Notes: generated by a model from the sequence alone, not told the origin. A stretch of DNA of 64,000 nt from DASUNP01 sp035249305 (GCA_035249305.1 DATFGQ010000103.1:1-64000); one strand, 5' to 3'; shown: positions 25,043-34,231, numbered from the stretch's first letter. Made by a program: numbers and translations.

Positions 25043-26344
25043 TCAAATTTGAGATCTCATACGCCGGGCGGCAGTGAGCAGCCTCTGCGCGACCGCGGAT
25101 TTCGGGTTGCGCCGGGCAAGTATTTGAAACTCGCGCTCGGCTTCGTCAAGCAAGCCCGCTTGCGCGTAGAGCAACCCGGCCAGCAAGTGCGAATCGGGAT
25201 AGTCCTTCCTGGCGCGGCTTATCTCGTCGAGCTTCTCCTTCTCCAGCACTCTGAAACGGGCTTCGGGCGCGGGCGCGACGGGCGATTTTATCTCGCGGCC
25301 GTCGCTGGTCGCCGTGACGTTCCACAGATAGACGCGACCCCTTTCGAGCGCCTCCGGCATTGTCCACGACGGAGAAGTGAGCGCAGGGCTCCGCGCTACC
25401 TCGTTGTAGTCCGCGTCGAAGACCGCCACGGTGTAGCTCGTGGCCCCTTCAACGGCCTGCCACCTGAAAGACGGGCGCGCAGTTCTTATTACTTTGCCGA
25501 CGGGATTGAATAAGGCGAACGCCACGCCGTTCGTCGAAGGCCCCATCAGCACCTCCGCCTCTTTCCCCAGCTCCGCAACCGCCCGAGGAGTCTTCACCTG
25601 CCCCGTCTCGATCGCGTTCTTGATCGCAAGCTGAAAACCCGCCGGCATCGACTGCGACACTTCGATCCGGTTGTCTCTCATCACGCGCACGGGGCCGTCG
25701 TCTAGCGCGATGTCTGCCGCGGCCCCGGTTTGATCGGGCGGACCAGCGCCCCGGAGCTGTGCTTGCAGGTCTTCCGTCTCGGCTTTCGCGATCTCGTACT
25801 CTTGCTGGAGCTGTTCGTTCTTTTCTCGCGCCTCGGCCAGTTGCGCCTCAAGCCCGCGGATCTCTTTTCGCAAAGGCAATCCCGCTACCCAGACGACCAG
25901 GGCGATAACCGCGGCCGCCGCGGCCACCTGTAGCGGGAAGCGAATCGAAGCGAGCCGCCAGATCGATCTTTCTCTAGCGGGTCGCGCGGCCGGCTCTCGG
26001 AATGTCAGAGCGGGAAGCGCGGCGCTGACCTCGCTGAACTCGCGCGCCTCTTTCGAGCACCGCGCACAGTCGGCGAGATGAGACTCGACGATCTCGCGGT
26101 CGACGGAATCCATTCTGTCGTCGACGTAAGCGGCGAGTTGTTCATAAGTGATGTGCGTGAGCGGCGGGCTTTCAAAATCGGTGCGTAGGGAATCGAGCGA
26201 CAGGCCGAGCCCGACGGCTTCGACAACTTTCGAGCGACACTCTTCGCACGCCGCGAGGTGGTCGTCGAGGTCGAGCATCTCCCGCGGCGAAAGCTCCCTT
26301 CGTCGGTATCGCTCGACCTGTTGTGATGACAAATGCACCGTCAC
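25043..26344 (-). CDS. Membrane anti-sigma-like protein with two zinc-finger motifs
   Basis: 433 aa. Two HxxxCxxC motifs of the ZAS type (H29-C33-C36, H89-C93-C96) lie in the cytoplasmic part, the first after a helix SSQQVERYRRRELSPREM. One TM helix (136-158) is followed by a coiled coil (160-198). An FN3/Ig-like domain (about 280-360: RPSFRWQAVEGATSYTVAV, SWTMPEALERGRVYLW) comes next, then a TPR-like C-terminus (DEAEREFQILARRNPKSAVA). The gene lies 68 bp downstream of the sigma factor gene, the normal order for a sigma/anti-sigma pair. Its stop is 2 bp from that of the convergent CHAT gene. Duplicated zinc fingers are uncommon. Confidence 0.82.
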   Translation of the reverse strand: MTVHLSSQQVERYRRRELSPREMLDLDDHLAACEECRSKVVEAVGLGLSLDSLRTDFESPPLTHITYEQLAAYVDDRMDSVDREIVESHLADCARCSKEAREFSEVSAALPALTFREPAARPARERSIWRLASIRFPLQVAAAAAVIALVVWVAGLPLRKEIRGLEAQLAEAREKNEQLQQEYEIAKAETEDLQAQLRGAGPPDQTGAAADIALDDGPVRVMRDNRIEVSQSMPAGFQLAIKNAIETGQVKTPRAVAELGKEAEVLMGPSTNGVAFALFNPVGKVIRTARPSFRWQAVEGATSYTVAVFDADYNEVARSPALTSPSWTMPEALERGRVYLWNVTATSDGREIKSPVAPAPEARFRVLEKEKLDEISRARKDYPDSHLLAGLLYAQAGLLDEAEREFQILARRNPKSAVAQRLLTAARRMRSQI

Positions 26345-26412
26345 GATTCAACCCATCTCTAACAAATCTTAGATGTGGATTTCGCCCGCATATTACCACA
26401 TCGACTAAATTC

Positions 26413-27501
26413 TCACTGAGCGGTCGTCTTCAACCTTCTCGCCAGCCGCTCGCGCGCCGATTTCCGCAGGTTGATGATCTGCTGCCGCGTCAGGCCGAGC
26501 CTTTCGGCGATCTTCGCGTCCTCCAGAGGCAGATCGCCTAACAACTGTGCGAACTCCAGGTCGGTCATCTCAAGCGCGCGCGCGATCTGGCGGATCGTGG
26601 CCACGTTCATCAGCCAGAACATCTCCAAACGGCTGTTGCCCTGGCCGTCCTTCAGGTTCAACAAGAGCGCCGCGCGCTGTCTGAGCGGCAGCCGACATAT
26701 CTCTTCCCACAGGCGAGTGATGTAAGCTCTCAACTCTACCGCCTCGTCGACGGCCATGCGCTTATCAGGTATTCGCGCCTGCAAATCGACAGGCTCGCGC
26801 TCGGCGCCGAGCCCCGTCTGCGCGTCCTTTATCCCGGCGGCTTCGGCGACGATGCAGACGAGGTCGTCGAGCTCGACGGGACGCTCAAAGAATCTGATCG
26901 CCGCGACGGCTGTCTCGGCCACGGTCTCGCGCCGGTGCGAGTGCAGCGCCTGGGCGTCGTCGCGCAGCCGGTTTATCTCCCCGAGCGAGGCGGGGCCGCG
27001 CCCCTCCGCTTGCCAGCCCGCGAGCCCGCACAAGAGCTCTTCGTTTTCGCCCTCCCACAGCGCGAGCTCCCGGTGATGCGAAAAGACATAGCGCAGCCTG
27101 TTCTTCAGCGAATACCGCTGAGGGTATTTCGAGCGAAGGTATTCGTGAAAAGCGTTATGAGCGACCGTGGCGGCGTAGTTGCGAAAACTGCTTATGGCTT
27201 TGTGTTGAGGGTCGGCTTGAAACTCTCGCAGCCGGGCGAGCAGACCTAAGATCGCGTTGCCGCAGATGTCTTCGGCCTCCTGAGCCTGGCCCGAGTAGCG
27301 CGCGTCATAAACAAGGCGCAGCTTATACTTGACTATCGATCTGATTATCGGCTCGGCGTGTTCGTAGACCAGATCAGACAGCAGGCTCTGCGATCTCGCT
27401 TCATCGCCTGCGCCCAACAGGGGGAGCAACAGGTGGTCTATCCCTTCCAGTGATGCCCGCTCGCCCATAGCCGAATCCGCCGGACTATAGATTTCAATCA
27501 C
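26413..27501 (-). CDS. Sigma-70-like factor of an unusual long type
   Basis: 362 aa from GTG 27501, whose GTGA overlaps the stop of the upstream GT39 gene; ATG 27468 is the alternative, and the frame continues 5' only as an overlap with that gene. A region-2-like segment (about 40-135: YEHAEPIIRSIVKYKLRL, AEDICGNAILGLLARL, ISSFRNYAATVAHNAFHEYL) has the ECF pattern. About 125 atypical residues (136-260) separate it from a region-4-like end (LPLRQRAALLLNLKDG, DAKIAERLGLTRQQIINLRK) with a helix-turn-helix. It is probably inhibited by the downstream membrane protein. Assignment to sigma-70 is fairly sure; target promoters are unknown. Confidence 0.78.
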   Translation of the reverse strand: MIEIYSPADSAMGERASLEGIDHLLLPLLGAGDEARSQSLLSDLVYEHAEPIIRSIVKYKLRLVYDARYSGQAQEAEDICGNAILGLLARLREFQADPQHKAISSFRNYAATVAHNAFHEYLRSKYPQRYSLKNRLRYVFSHHRELALWEGENEELLCGLAGWQAEGRGPASLGEINRLRDDAQALHSHRRETVAETAVAAIRFFERPVELDDLVCIVAEAAGIKDAQTGLGAEREPVDLQARIPDKRMAVDEAVELRAYITRLWEEICRLPLRQRAALLLNLKDGQGNSRLEMFWLMNVATIRQIARALEMTDLEFAQLLGDLPLEDAKIAERLGLTRQQIINLRKSARERLARRLKTTAQ

Positions 27502-28997
27502 GCGGTCTTGAGTCTTACAATGCGCTTCAACCCGTCGCGGAGCGCCGCGCCGATGACGACCCAGACGACCGCGGCGAAGACGAAAAGAAAATAGTGCATC
27601 GGCAGAGTGTAACGAAACTCCGTGTGCATGAAGCATTGAAACAGCCAGTAGTAGATCGGCAGCATAAGCAGAAAGAGGCTCCGGCGGCGGCTCGCGATGA
27701 ACATCATCGCCGCGCCTAAGATGACGAAACCGAGCATCGTCTCTTTCGTCAATCTCTGGACCGCCCTCACGACGGGACGCGCCCACGATAGGCTTTCACC
27801 CACCTTGAGAGAAGACGCGCCGTCGGTGACCAGCGGCTCCCATGATTTCCTTACCTCTCCGGTCCTCGCGTAAGGGTTGACCTCCGAGCTTCTGTAAACG
27901 AGCGGCGCGTGCGCGGAGTATTTGAGCGTGCCCGCCATGCGTTTCATCATCACGCCCGAGTACCAAAAAGGGTGGCGCGCGATAATGCCCAGACTTCTTT
28001 TCACACGATCGCGGTCGCGCATTATGCCGTCGGGCGTAGACCACGAGCCGGCGTAACGCGGCTTGCCATAAATCTCCGCGTCCTGAATCGCGACCTCGTC
28101 ATCGCGGGCGACGGCCCCGAACTCGTTGCCGCGAGCGGTCTCGCCTATGCCTTCCCACAGGACTATTCCGAGACCTATGTTCACCGGCACGAACTCGCCA
28201 TAGACGACGTAATTCTTGATCGTCACCGGCGCTATCGTGAGCAGCGATACGGCCGCCATGACCGCGGCCCGTTTTATTATCGACATGCGCCAGCCATAGA
28301 TCATCGGCAGCATCACGATCAGGAACAGCCCGAACAACATCGTCTGCGACCTGACCCACGCCGACAGACCTATCATCACTCCGGCCCCGGCGTAGAGCAG
28401 GTAGCCGTAGCGGCGGTGCGCGCGCTCAAGCATGAGCAGGTAGATGGCCGCGAGCAGCGGGAGCGCCGAGAGCGAATCCGGGAGGATGAAATTCGATATG
28501 TAGGAGAGGTGATGAGAGAGCGCCGCAAGAAACCCCGTCACCGCGCCCGCGCGCCAGCCGACTATAGTTCCCGCGATCAGGAATATCAGTATCGGCGAAA
28601 GAGAGTTGACGGCGTTTTGAGCGAGCTGCACCTTGAAGAAGTCTCTCCCGAACATTTTGTAGACCGCGCTGAGGAATATTGAATAAGCAGGTGCTTGCGC
28701 GATCCAGACGGTGTTTCGCGGGTTCACGTCGTAAGGCCCCAGCAGCCCTTTGCCTTCCGTAATCAAAACCGCGCGCGCGTCGTAGGTCTCTGTCAGCCCG
28801 CCGAAGTCCTGTTCCATGGTGTACATCTTGGGCGCGAAGTCGACCGCGTGAAGCGACTTTGTGACGAACGAGACTACGAACAGAGAGAATGCGATGAGCA
28901 GTTTCGCGCGCGCGCTGACGCGCTGGCGCGTGGCGAGCGACTCGGCCAGCCAGCGGCGAAACGCGATCGCTTTACGAGGCAGTTTCCGCATCGACAT
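27498..28997 (-). CDS. GT39/PMT-family membrane glycosyltransferase, shorter paralogue
   Basis: 499 aa, about eleven TM helices, GT-C type. The first outer loop has ETYDARAVLITEG and QAPAYSIFLSAVYKMFG, equivalent to DDEARRI and HPPGYSIL in the paralogue at 12164. MRDRDRVKRSLGIIARHPFW and FMHTEFRYTLPMHYF also correspond. It lacks the ~150-residue outer domain of the longer copy. It is first in an apparent operon with the sigma and anti-sigma genes (GTGA overlap), so sugar transfer may be linked to that envelope-stress circuit. Donor and acceptor unknown. Confidence 0.83.
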   Translation of the reverse strand: MSMRKLPRKAIAFRRWLAESLATRQRVSARAKLLIAFSLFVVSFVTKSLHAVDFAPKMYTMEQDFGGLTETYDARAVLITEGKGLLGPYDVNPRNTVWIAQAPAYSIFLSAVYKMFGRDFFKVQLAQNAVNSLSPILIFLIAGTIVGWRAGAVTGFLAALSHHLSYISNFILPDSLSALPLLAAIYLLMLERAHRRYGYLLYAGAGVMIGLSAWVRSQTMLFGLFLIVMLPMIYGWRMSIIKRAAVMAAVSLLTIAPVTIKNYVVYGEFVPVNIGLGIVLWEGIGETARGNEFGAVARDDEVAIQDAEIYGKPRYAGSWSTPDGIMRDRDRVKRSLGIIARHPFWYSGVMMKRMAGTLKYSAHAPLVYRSSEVNPYARTGEVRKSWEPLVTDGASSLKVGESLSWARPVVRAVQRLTKETMLGFVILGAAMMFIASRRRSLFLLMLPIYYWLFQCFMHTEFRYTLPMHYFLFVFAAVVWVVIGAALRDGLKRIVRLKTA

Positions 28998-29159
28998 AGG
29001 CGCGCGAGGATATTATAGCGGCCGCTCAAGGCGGGCAAGCGCGTCTGGATTCATAATCATATTCTCCATTTCCAATCACAGAGGTCGAAATCTTTCCGAA
29101 GGCGCACCGGCGTCACCCTTTCGGGTTAGGTTTCAAATCTATCTCACGGAAGTCTCTCA

Positions 29160-30566
29160 ATGCGCCTCTTCAAATCATCGATCATCTCAGCAGCTATCAT
29201 CATTACGGCAGCGCTCATACTCGCGCCGCGCGGGTCTGCGGACGATCACGTCACACCATCCGAAGAGAGCCCCCTCGACGTTCAGCTCGACAGCATGCTC
29301 CGCCTGCACGATTTCACCGGCAACGTCGAAGCCACGCTTGAGCAGAGGCTCGGCCGCAAGATAAACGAGAAGCTCGCCGACGTTGGCCGTCTGCTCTTCT
29401 TCGACCCCGTGCTGAGCCTGAGCAACGACAGTAGCTGCGCGAGCTGCCACTCGCCTACATCTGCGATGAGCGACACGCAATCGATCGCCATGGGAGTCGG
29501 CAACAACGGTGTCGTCGGGCCTGACCGTCAGGGTCCGCGCAATCAGCGCCGCGCGCCTTCGATCATCAACACGGCTTTCTACCCGAACTTGATGTGGAAC
29601 TCGCGCTTCTCTTCGGTCGTGGGCGACCCGTTCAACAACAGCCAGGGCTTCAGCTTCCCCGCGCCCGAAGGCATGACGCTTTCGCACCTGCCGCACCTGC
29701 TCGCGGCCCAGGCATTCATCCCCGTGACGGTGCGAGTCGAGATGGCCTGCTTCGATTTCGAGGGCGACAGTTTCCGGATGCGGACGGAGATACTGAACCG
29801 GCTCAACGGCAACAAGAGATACAGAAAGCTATTCGGTAAGGTCTTCCGCGAAGTCAAGCGCGGCGCACCGATAAGGTTCGAGATGGTCGGCCAGGCCATT
29901 GCGGAGTTCGAGTTCACGCTGACGTTCGCGAACTCGCCGCTCGACCGCTTCGCGCGCGGCGAGCGCAAGGCGATGACCGACGACCAGAAGCGCGGGGCGC
30001 TCCTGTTTTTCGGCAAGGGGAATTGCGTGCTCTGTCACGCGGTCTCGGGCACGGCCAACGAGATGTTCAGCGACTTCACGCAGCGCGTGATAGGCGTCCC
30101 GCAGATCATGCCGCGGAATACGAACGTCGAGTTTGACGGCGACGAGAAGAACGAAGACTTCGGGCTCGAACAGGTGACGGGCAACCCCAACGACCGTTAC
30201 AAGTTCCGCACGGCCCCGCTTCGCAACGTAGGCGCGCAGGCGGCCTTCTTCCACAACGGGGCATTCACGACGCTCGAAGACGCGATAAATCATTACCGCG
30301 ACGTAAAGAGATCGGCGCGGAACCTGGAAGGCGTCAAGTGGAAGCTGTCTGAAGATCTGCGCGGCCCCGTAGGCCCGGACGCCCCCGTGCTGGCGCGCGT
30401 CAATCCGTTTCTGATCCAGGGGATACTTTTGAACGAGGAAGAGTTTCGCCTGGTGGTCGAGTTCGTGCGCAACGGGCTGCTCGACCCGCGCGCAAAGCCT
30501 GAGAACCTGCGCAAGCTGATACCGGAATCGGTCCCGAGCGGGCTGCCGCTGCAACAGTTTCAATGA
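29160..30566 (+). CDS. Di-heme cytochrome c peroxidase (MauG/CcpA family)
   Basis: 468 aa. Signal peptide (about 1-27, AAIIITAALILAPRGSA). Two c-type heme sites: C93-ASC-H97 and C289-VLC-H293, with the usual spacing of the family. The segments LADVGRLLFFDPVLS before heme 1, NTAFYPNLMWNSRF and FRTAPLRNVGAQAAFFHNGA are family hallmarks. These periplasmic enzymes reduce hydrogen peroxide or, as in MauG, oxidise a protein substrate; no methylamine dehydrogenase gene is near. The 160-bp gap before the gene has no other gene. Confidence 0.94.
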   Translation: MRLFKSSIISAAIIITAALILAPRGSADDHVTPSEESPLDVQLDSMLRLHDFTGNVEATLEQRLGRKINEKLADVGRLLFFDPVLSLSNDSSCASCHSPTSAMSDTQSIAMGVGNNGVVGPDRQGPRNQRRAPSIINTAFYPNLMWNSRFSSVVGDPFNNSQGFSFPAPEGMTLSHLPHLLAAQAFIPVTVRVEMACFDFEGDSFRMRTEILNRLNGNKRYRKLFGKVFREVKRGAPIRFEMVGQAIAEFEFTLTFANSPLDRFARGERKAMTDDQKRGALLFFGKGNCVLCHAVSGTANEMFSDFTQRVIGVPQIMPRNTNVEFDGDEKNEDFGLEQVTGNPNDRYKFRTAPLRNVGAQAAFFHNGAFTTLEDAINHYRDVKRSARNLEGVKWKLSEDLRGPVGPDAPVLARVNPFLIQGILLNEEEFRLVVEFVRNGLLDPRAKPENLRKLIPESVPSGLPLQQFQ

Positions 30567-30790
30567 GAAAGCCCCGTAGGGGCGGCATTCAATAGCCCGG
30601 CGCAACGCGCCGGGTGACGCGTCATACAACGAGAAGCCCTGAAAGGGCGCGATAAATATATCGCCCTTTCAGGGCTTGTCATTAATATCATCCGGTTACC
30701 AGGGGCGGTGCCCCTGGCTTTTGAATGATCGCCCCTTTGGGGCTCATTCAATCACGCCTCTTCGAGGCTTTCTATTGAAAAGAGGCTCAC
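30567..30790. repeat. Island of short palindromic repeats
   Basis: No gene fits. At least five hairpins lie in tandem: GCCCCGTAGGGGC, GCCCGGCGCAACGCGCCGGG, AGCCCTGAAAGGGCG / CGCCCTTTCAGGGCT around ATAAATATAT, CCAGGGGCGGTGCCCCTGG and AGCCCCAAAGGGGCG-type arms, then GCCTCTTCGAGGC. Between them ATTCAAT-type spacers recur. No cloverleaf was found. The first hairpin begins 5 bp after the peroxidase stop and could end transcription. Confidence 0.75.
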
Positions 30791-30800
30791 CGGGGCTTAT

Positions 30801-31358
30801 TCAAGCGCCCTGGGCCATCACGCCGCCGGGCTTTGAAAACACGCGCTCGATCATCGGCTCGAAGTAAGCCAGCGGCAGCGTGTCGTATTCCGGGTCGAAT
30901 GAGGTCTGGTCCCACCCGTCCGTAAACACGCAAGCCAACTCGTACCACGGCTCGTTCTCGTACTGCCGGCGCGCTTCGGGGTCTTTGCCCATCAGCGCGT
31001 AGTAGTGGCGGCCTTGAAAATCCTGGTGAGTGCGAATGATCTCGTAGGTCTCGCGCGAGACGTAGGGCTTGAGTATCTCGGCCGCGATCGCCGGGTGGTT
31101 TTCGACCGAGATCACTTTGCCTATGTCGTGGCAGAGCGCGGCGACTATCATCTCTTCGCTCGCCCCGGCGCGCGCGGCCCGCGTGGCCGTCTGCAAGCCG
31201 TGCTGCAACTGATCGACGGCAAACCCGTCGACCTGCTCTTCGAGCCGCAAGAGCATCGATTTTATGATCGCCGGCATGCGGGACTGACGCTGGCCCACGG
31301 CCTGGCCTATCACCATCCAGTCTTCCACCCTTCCTTCGTCCATTCTTGTAAAAGGCAT
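30801..31358 (-). CDS. HD-domain protein resembling PhnZ/myo-inositol-oxygenase-type di-iron oxygenases
   Basis: 185 aa from ATG 31358 (GAGGTG 6 nt upstream); GTG 31367 is possible. The HD pattern is complete: QLQHGLQTATRAARAGA, AALCHDIGK, ENHPAIAAEIL, RTHQDFQGRHYY and FTDGWDQTSFD. The extra His after HD and the late Asp match the metal ligands of the HD oxygenases PhnZ and MIOX rather than a phosphohydrolase. Neighbours give no phosphonate or inositol context. The gene lies 65 bp beyond the DUF1501 gene on the same strand. HD family certain; oxygenase chemistry inferred. Confidence 0.8.
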   Translation of the reverse strand: MPFTRMDEGRVEDWMVIGQAVGQRQSRMPAIIKSMLLRLEEQVDGFAVDQLQHGLQTATRAARAGASEEMIVAALCHDIGKVISVENHPAIAAEILKPYVSRETYEIIRTHQDFQGRHYYALMGKDPEARRQYENEPWYELACVFTDGWDQTSFDPEYDTLPLAYFEPMIERVFSKPGGVMAQGA

Positions 31359-31423
31359 TCTCAACACCTCACAATCCGATAATGTTTAGCCCATGCTAAA
31401 ACAAACGCCGCATGCTTCTCAAC

Positions 31424-32698
31424 TCATCTGATGAAGCCAAGGTTTTCGTACCGCTCGCCGAGCACCTGTTCGGATTCGCCGCCCAACCACCCATCGATGA
31501 TCGTGGCGTAGACCGAGCGGAAGTCGACGTTGAATTTCATGTTGCCCGCGTCGTCGAGCGCCGTGGCGTCGAGCGAAGGCTGCTGGCCGTAGAGCCCGCC
31601 CGCGACCGGGTTGCCTATGATGAACAGCGACGACGCCGTACCGTGGTCCGTGCCGAGCGAGTTGTTCTGGTTAGGCCGGCGGCCGAACTCCGACCACTGC
31701 ATTATCAAAACCTTGTCGGCAAGCTCGTGCTCGATCATGTCGTCATAAAACGCTTTGACGGCGTCGGAGAAAAAGCCCAGCAGCGTCGCATGCTGACCCG
31801 TCAGCTTGCTCGTGGGGCCGGCTATCTGGTTCGCGTGGTGATCGAAAAAGCCGAACTGGACGTAAAGCAAGCTCGCCTCGGGTATCGCCGTGATTATCTG
31901 CGCGAGCATCTTCAGCCCCGAGGCCAGCGGGTTGTTCGCAGGGTAGACGACCGTAGAGCGGTAACTGGCAGGGGCCGCGCCTACGCGCCCAGCGCCCGTC
32001 ACCGCGTCGAGCCCTATGTTCGACAACGCGCCGGCGAAACTGCCTTCGGGGAAGCCGCGGCTGTAAAGCGCGCTGAAGGCGTCGAGCTTCCGCGAGCGGT
32101 TGTTAGAGTATTTCTGGTCGGTTTGAAAACTATAAAGGTCGAAGCTGAAGATGTTCGGCACCACCACCTTGCTCGACGAGAATGTCTTAGGCGGCCGCGG
32201 GCCTATCGACACGGCGCTCAGCCCGGACTGCCCCTCAAGCGCCAGGTCGGCGTAGCGGCCCAGCCAGCCGTCGCCCTTGCCGGTCGCGCTGGTCGTGTGC
32301 CAGATGTCGGCCGACATGAAGTGCGACAGGCTCGGCTCCGGGTAGCCCACGCCCTGCACTATCGCGACGCGCCCCGCGTCGTAAAGCTCTTTCATACGCC
32401 CCATCGAAGGGTGCAGGCCGAAGCGGTCGGAGATGATCGTAGACTTGCCTTGCGCGTCTTTAAGCTCCGTCTCCTTGATGCCGAGCGTGGGCCGGAAGCT
32501 GTAGTAGCGCGAATCGGTGTAGGGGATGACGGTGTTCAGACCATCATTGCCGCCAAGCATTTCGAGCACGATTAAGATTCGCCGGTCGCGCTCGCCCACT
32601 TGCGCGCGCGCGCCCGCGAGCCACACGTGCGGCAGCGCCACGCTGACGGTCACCATCCCCAGCCCGCGCTTTATAAACTGTCTCCTGGTCGTAGCCAT
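31424..32698 (-). CDS. DUF1501 protein with twin-arginine signal
   Basis: 424 aa. A TAT signal (TTRRQFIKRGLGMVTVSVAL, cut near ARAQ) precedes a DUF1501 domain, an alkaline-phosphatase/sulfatase-like fold, with LIVLEMLGGNDGLNTVIPYTDSRYY-type opening, LHPSMGRMKELYDAGRVAIV, HFMSADIWHT and MQWSEFGRRPNQN near the end. It is 18 bp downstream of the DUF1800 gene; the two families are habitually paired in Acidobacteriota, Planctomycetes and others. The pair's function is undetermined. Confidence 0.92.
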   Translation of the reverse strand: MATTRRQFIKRGLGMVTVSVALPHVWLAGARAQVGERDRRILIVLEMLGGNDGLNTVIPYTDSRYYSFRPTLGIKETELKDAQGKSTIISDRFGLHPSMGRMKELYDAGRVAIVQGVGYPEPSLSHFMSADIWHTTSATGKGDGWLGRYADLALEGQSGLSAVSIGPRPPKTFSSSKVVVPNIFSFDLYSFQTDQKYSNNRSRKLDAFSALYSRGFPEGSFAGALSNIGLDAVTGAGRVGAAPASYRSTVVYPANNPLASGLKMLAQIITAIPEASLLYVQFGFFDHHANQIAGPTSKLTGQHATLLGFFSDAVKAFYDDMIEHELADKVLIMQWSEFGRRPNQNNSLGTDHGTASSLFIIGNPVAGGLYGQQPSLDATALDDAGNMKFNVDFRSVYATIIDGWLGGESEQVLGERYENLGFIR

Positions 32699-32716
32699 AA
32701 TCTTCGCGCCTCGCTT

Positions 32717-34132
32717 CTAATTCAGATGAAACTCTTGCAGGCATAGCATCAGGTGGATCAGCCCGCGCACAGATTTGTCGAGCGTGGCGTCGTCGACCTT
32801 GAAGCTCACGCGGTTGCCCTGGTCGTCCGTCTCAAGATAGCTCGTCAGGGCCGCGATCGTATCCTCGCGCGCCTCTATCGGCCCGAGGACCGTCAACAGC
32901 TTTCTGACGGTCGCTTCGGCCGTAGGCTCCGTCAGCCGCCTGATCTGGTCGTTGGTCAACCATACGCCCGCCGCGTCGGAGTTCGTCTCGCGGTTGGTCG
33001 CGAAATAGTTGGCGAAGTTGTACCGCTCAAGCATGTTCGACGTGTTGAGCCACCCGAGGTTGAGGTCCCATCCGTTCACGTCGGCTGGGTTGAGGATCTC
33101 AAGCCCCATCTGGCGCGCGCGCGTGATGAGCGTGAAGTCGGGGCGCGCGTCGTTGCCGACGTTGTAAGTCGCGCCCAGGCAGCGTATCGCGCTGACGATG
33201 TACTCAAGCGGGTTTTTGATCAGCGCGAACCGCGCACGCGCGCCGAAGAACTCGTCCGAGACGAAGATCGCCCGCACGAGCGCGCGGATCGAATGGTTGC
33301 TCGTCATATAAACGTCGGCGAACTTCTCTATCGTGGCCGTGTCTGCGGCGCTCTGTGTGAGCGGGTAGACGAAGAACTCGAAGAGCTTCTTGACCAGAAA
33401 GCGCGGGGTCGCGCGGCGAACCGCGATCAGCGCGATGATGTCATCACCCGTGAAGTTCGCCGTCTGGCCGTAGACCTCTTTCGCCGCGCTGTCGTGCTGC
33501 GCGGGCTCGAAGCGGAACTTCGATTTGTAGATCTTTTTCCGCTTCACCTTGATCGTGTAGCCCGTGAAGCAGCGCGCGATCTCTTTGACATCTTTCTCGG
33601 TGTAGTTCGCCTCGCCCGTCACAACGTCGGTGATGCCCATCGTGAAGAGCTCTTGCAGCTCGCGCGCGAAGTTCTCGTTAGGGCTCACCCGCAAGTTCAG
33701 CACGCCGTCGAGCCAGATCAACATCGCCGGGTCTTCGGCCACCTTCACCAGCAGCGTGTCGAAGCGGTCGAGCGCGTAGCGGCGAAGCGTCTTGTTCTGG
33801 ATGGCCATGTACGGGTAGAAGACTTTGAAGTAAGACGTGGCGAAGCGGTTATGCCAGAAGAGCGTCATCTTCTCTTCGAACGGGCGGCGCGTGTTGATCA
33901 TGCGTGTGATCCACCACCGCTGGATGTCGCTCGGCAGACGGAACTGCTCGTTGCCGAATGACCTTTCGAGCAAGCGGTCAAGCGCCGTGTTGTCTACCGC
34001 TTCGTAGTTGACGAGAAAATCGACCGCGCCCTCGCGCCCGCGCCCGACAAGGGCGTTGATATCTTCGGGGCTGCCGCCAAAGCCCGCCCGCCTGAGCAAA
34101 TGGGCGGCTTCCGCATAACTGATGCTTGCCAT
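32717..34132 (-). CDS. DUF1800 protein
   Basis: 471 aa, GGAGG 6 nt before ATG. All-helical DUF1800 pattern from start to end: AHLLRRAGFGGSPEDI, WWITRMINTRRPFEEKMTLFWHNRFATS, LDGVLNLRVSPNENFARELQELFTMG, TEKDVKEIARCFTGYTI and GWDLNLGWLNTSNMLERYNF. No signal peptide is visible, unlike its DUF1501 partner, so export might occur as a complex with it. Length is normal for the family. Confidence 0.92.
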   Translation of the reverse strand: MASISYAEAAHLLRRAGFGGSPEDINALVGRGREGAVDFLVNYEAVDNTALDRLLERSFGNEQFRLPSDIQRWWITRMINTRRPFEEKMTLFWHNRFATSYFKVFYPYMAIQNKTLRRYALDRFDTLLVKVAEDPAMLIWLDGVLNLRVSPNENFARELQELFTMGITDVVTGEANYTEKDVKEIARCFTGYTIKVKRKKIYKSKFRFEPAQHDSAAKEVYGQTANFTGDDIIALIAVRRATPRFLVKKLFEFFVYPLTQSAADTATIEKFADVYMTSNHSIRALVRAIFVSDEFFGARARFALIKNPLEYIVSAIRCLGATYNVGNDARPDFTLITRARQMGLEILNPADVNGWDLNLGWLNTSNMLERYNFANYFATNRETNSDAAGVWLTNDQIRRLTEPTAEATVRKLLTVLGPIEAREDTIAALTSYLETDDQGNRVSFKVDDATLDKSVRGLIHLMLCLQEFHLN

Positions 34133-34164
34133 TGACGGTTCACCTCCTGGGGCTGCGACGGCTT

Positions 34165-34203
34165 ATTTCGGAGTGCGGTGACAAGTCGCAGCACTCCGAA
34201 GGA
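34165..34203. repeat. Short copy of the dispersed palindromic element
   Basis: TTCGGAGTGC (34167-34176) and GCACTCCGAA (34191-34200) form a perfect 10-bp inverted repeat around GGTGACAAGTCGCA. The 24 bp ending in CTCCGAAGGA are identical to the copy at 8754-8777. It lies between the DUF1800 and HerA-like genes. Confidence 0.8.
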
Positions 34204-34231
34204 ACGCTCACATCCGATCCTGCATACCGCC

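Noticed and set aside
29160..30566. MauG (tryptophan tryptophylquinone synthesis)
   Set aside because: No methylamine dehydrogenase genes; kept as the broader di-heme peroxidase family.
30567..30790. tRNA or structured RNA gene
   Set aside because: The hairpins are independent GC-rich palindromes; no cloverleaf, anticodon arm or CCA end can be drawn.
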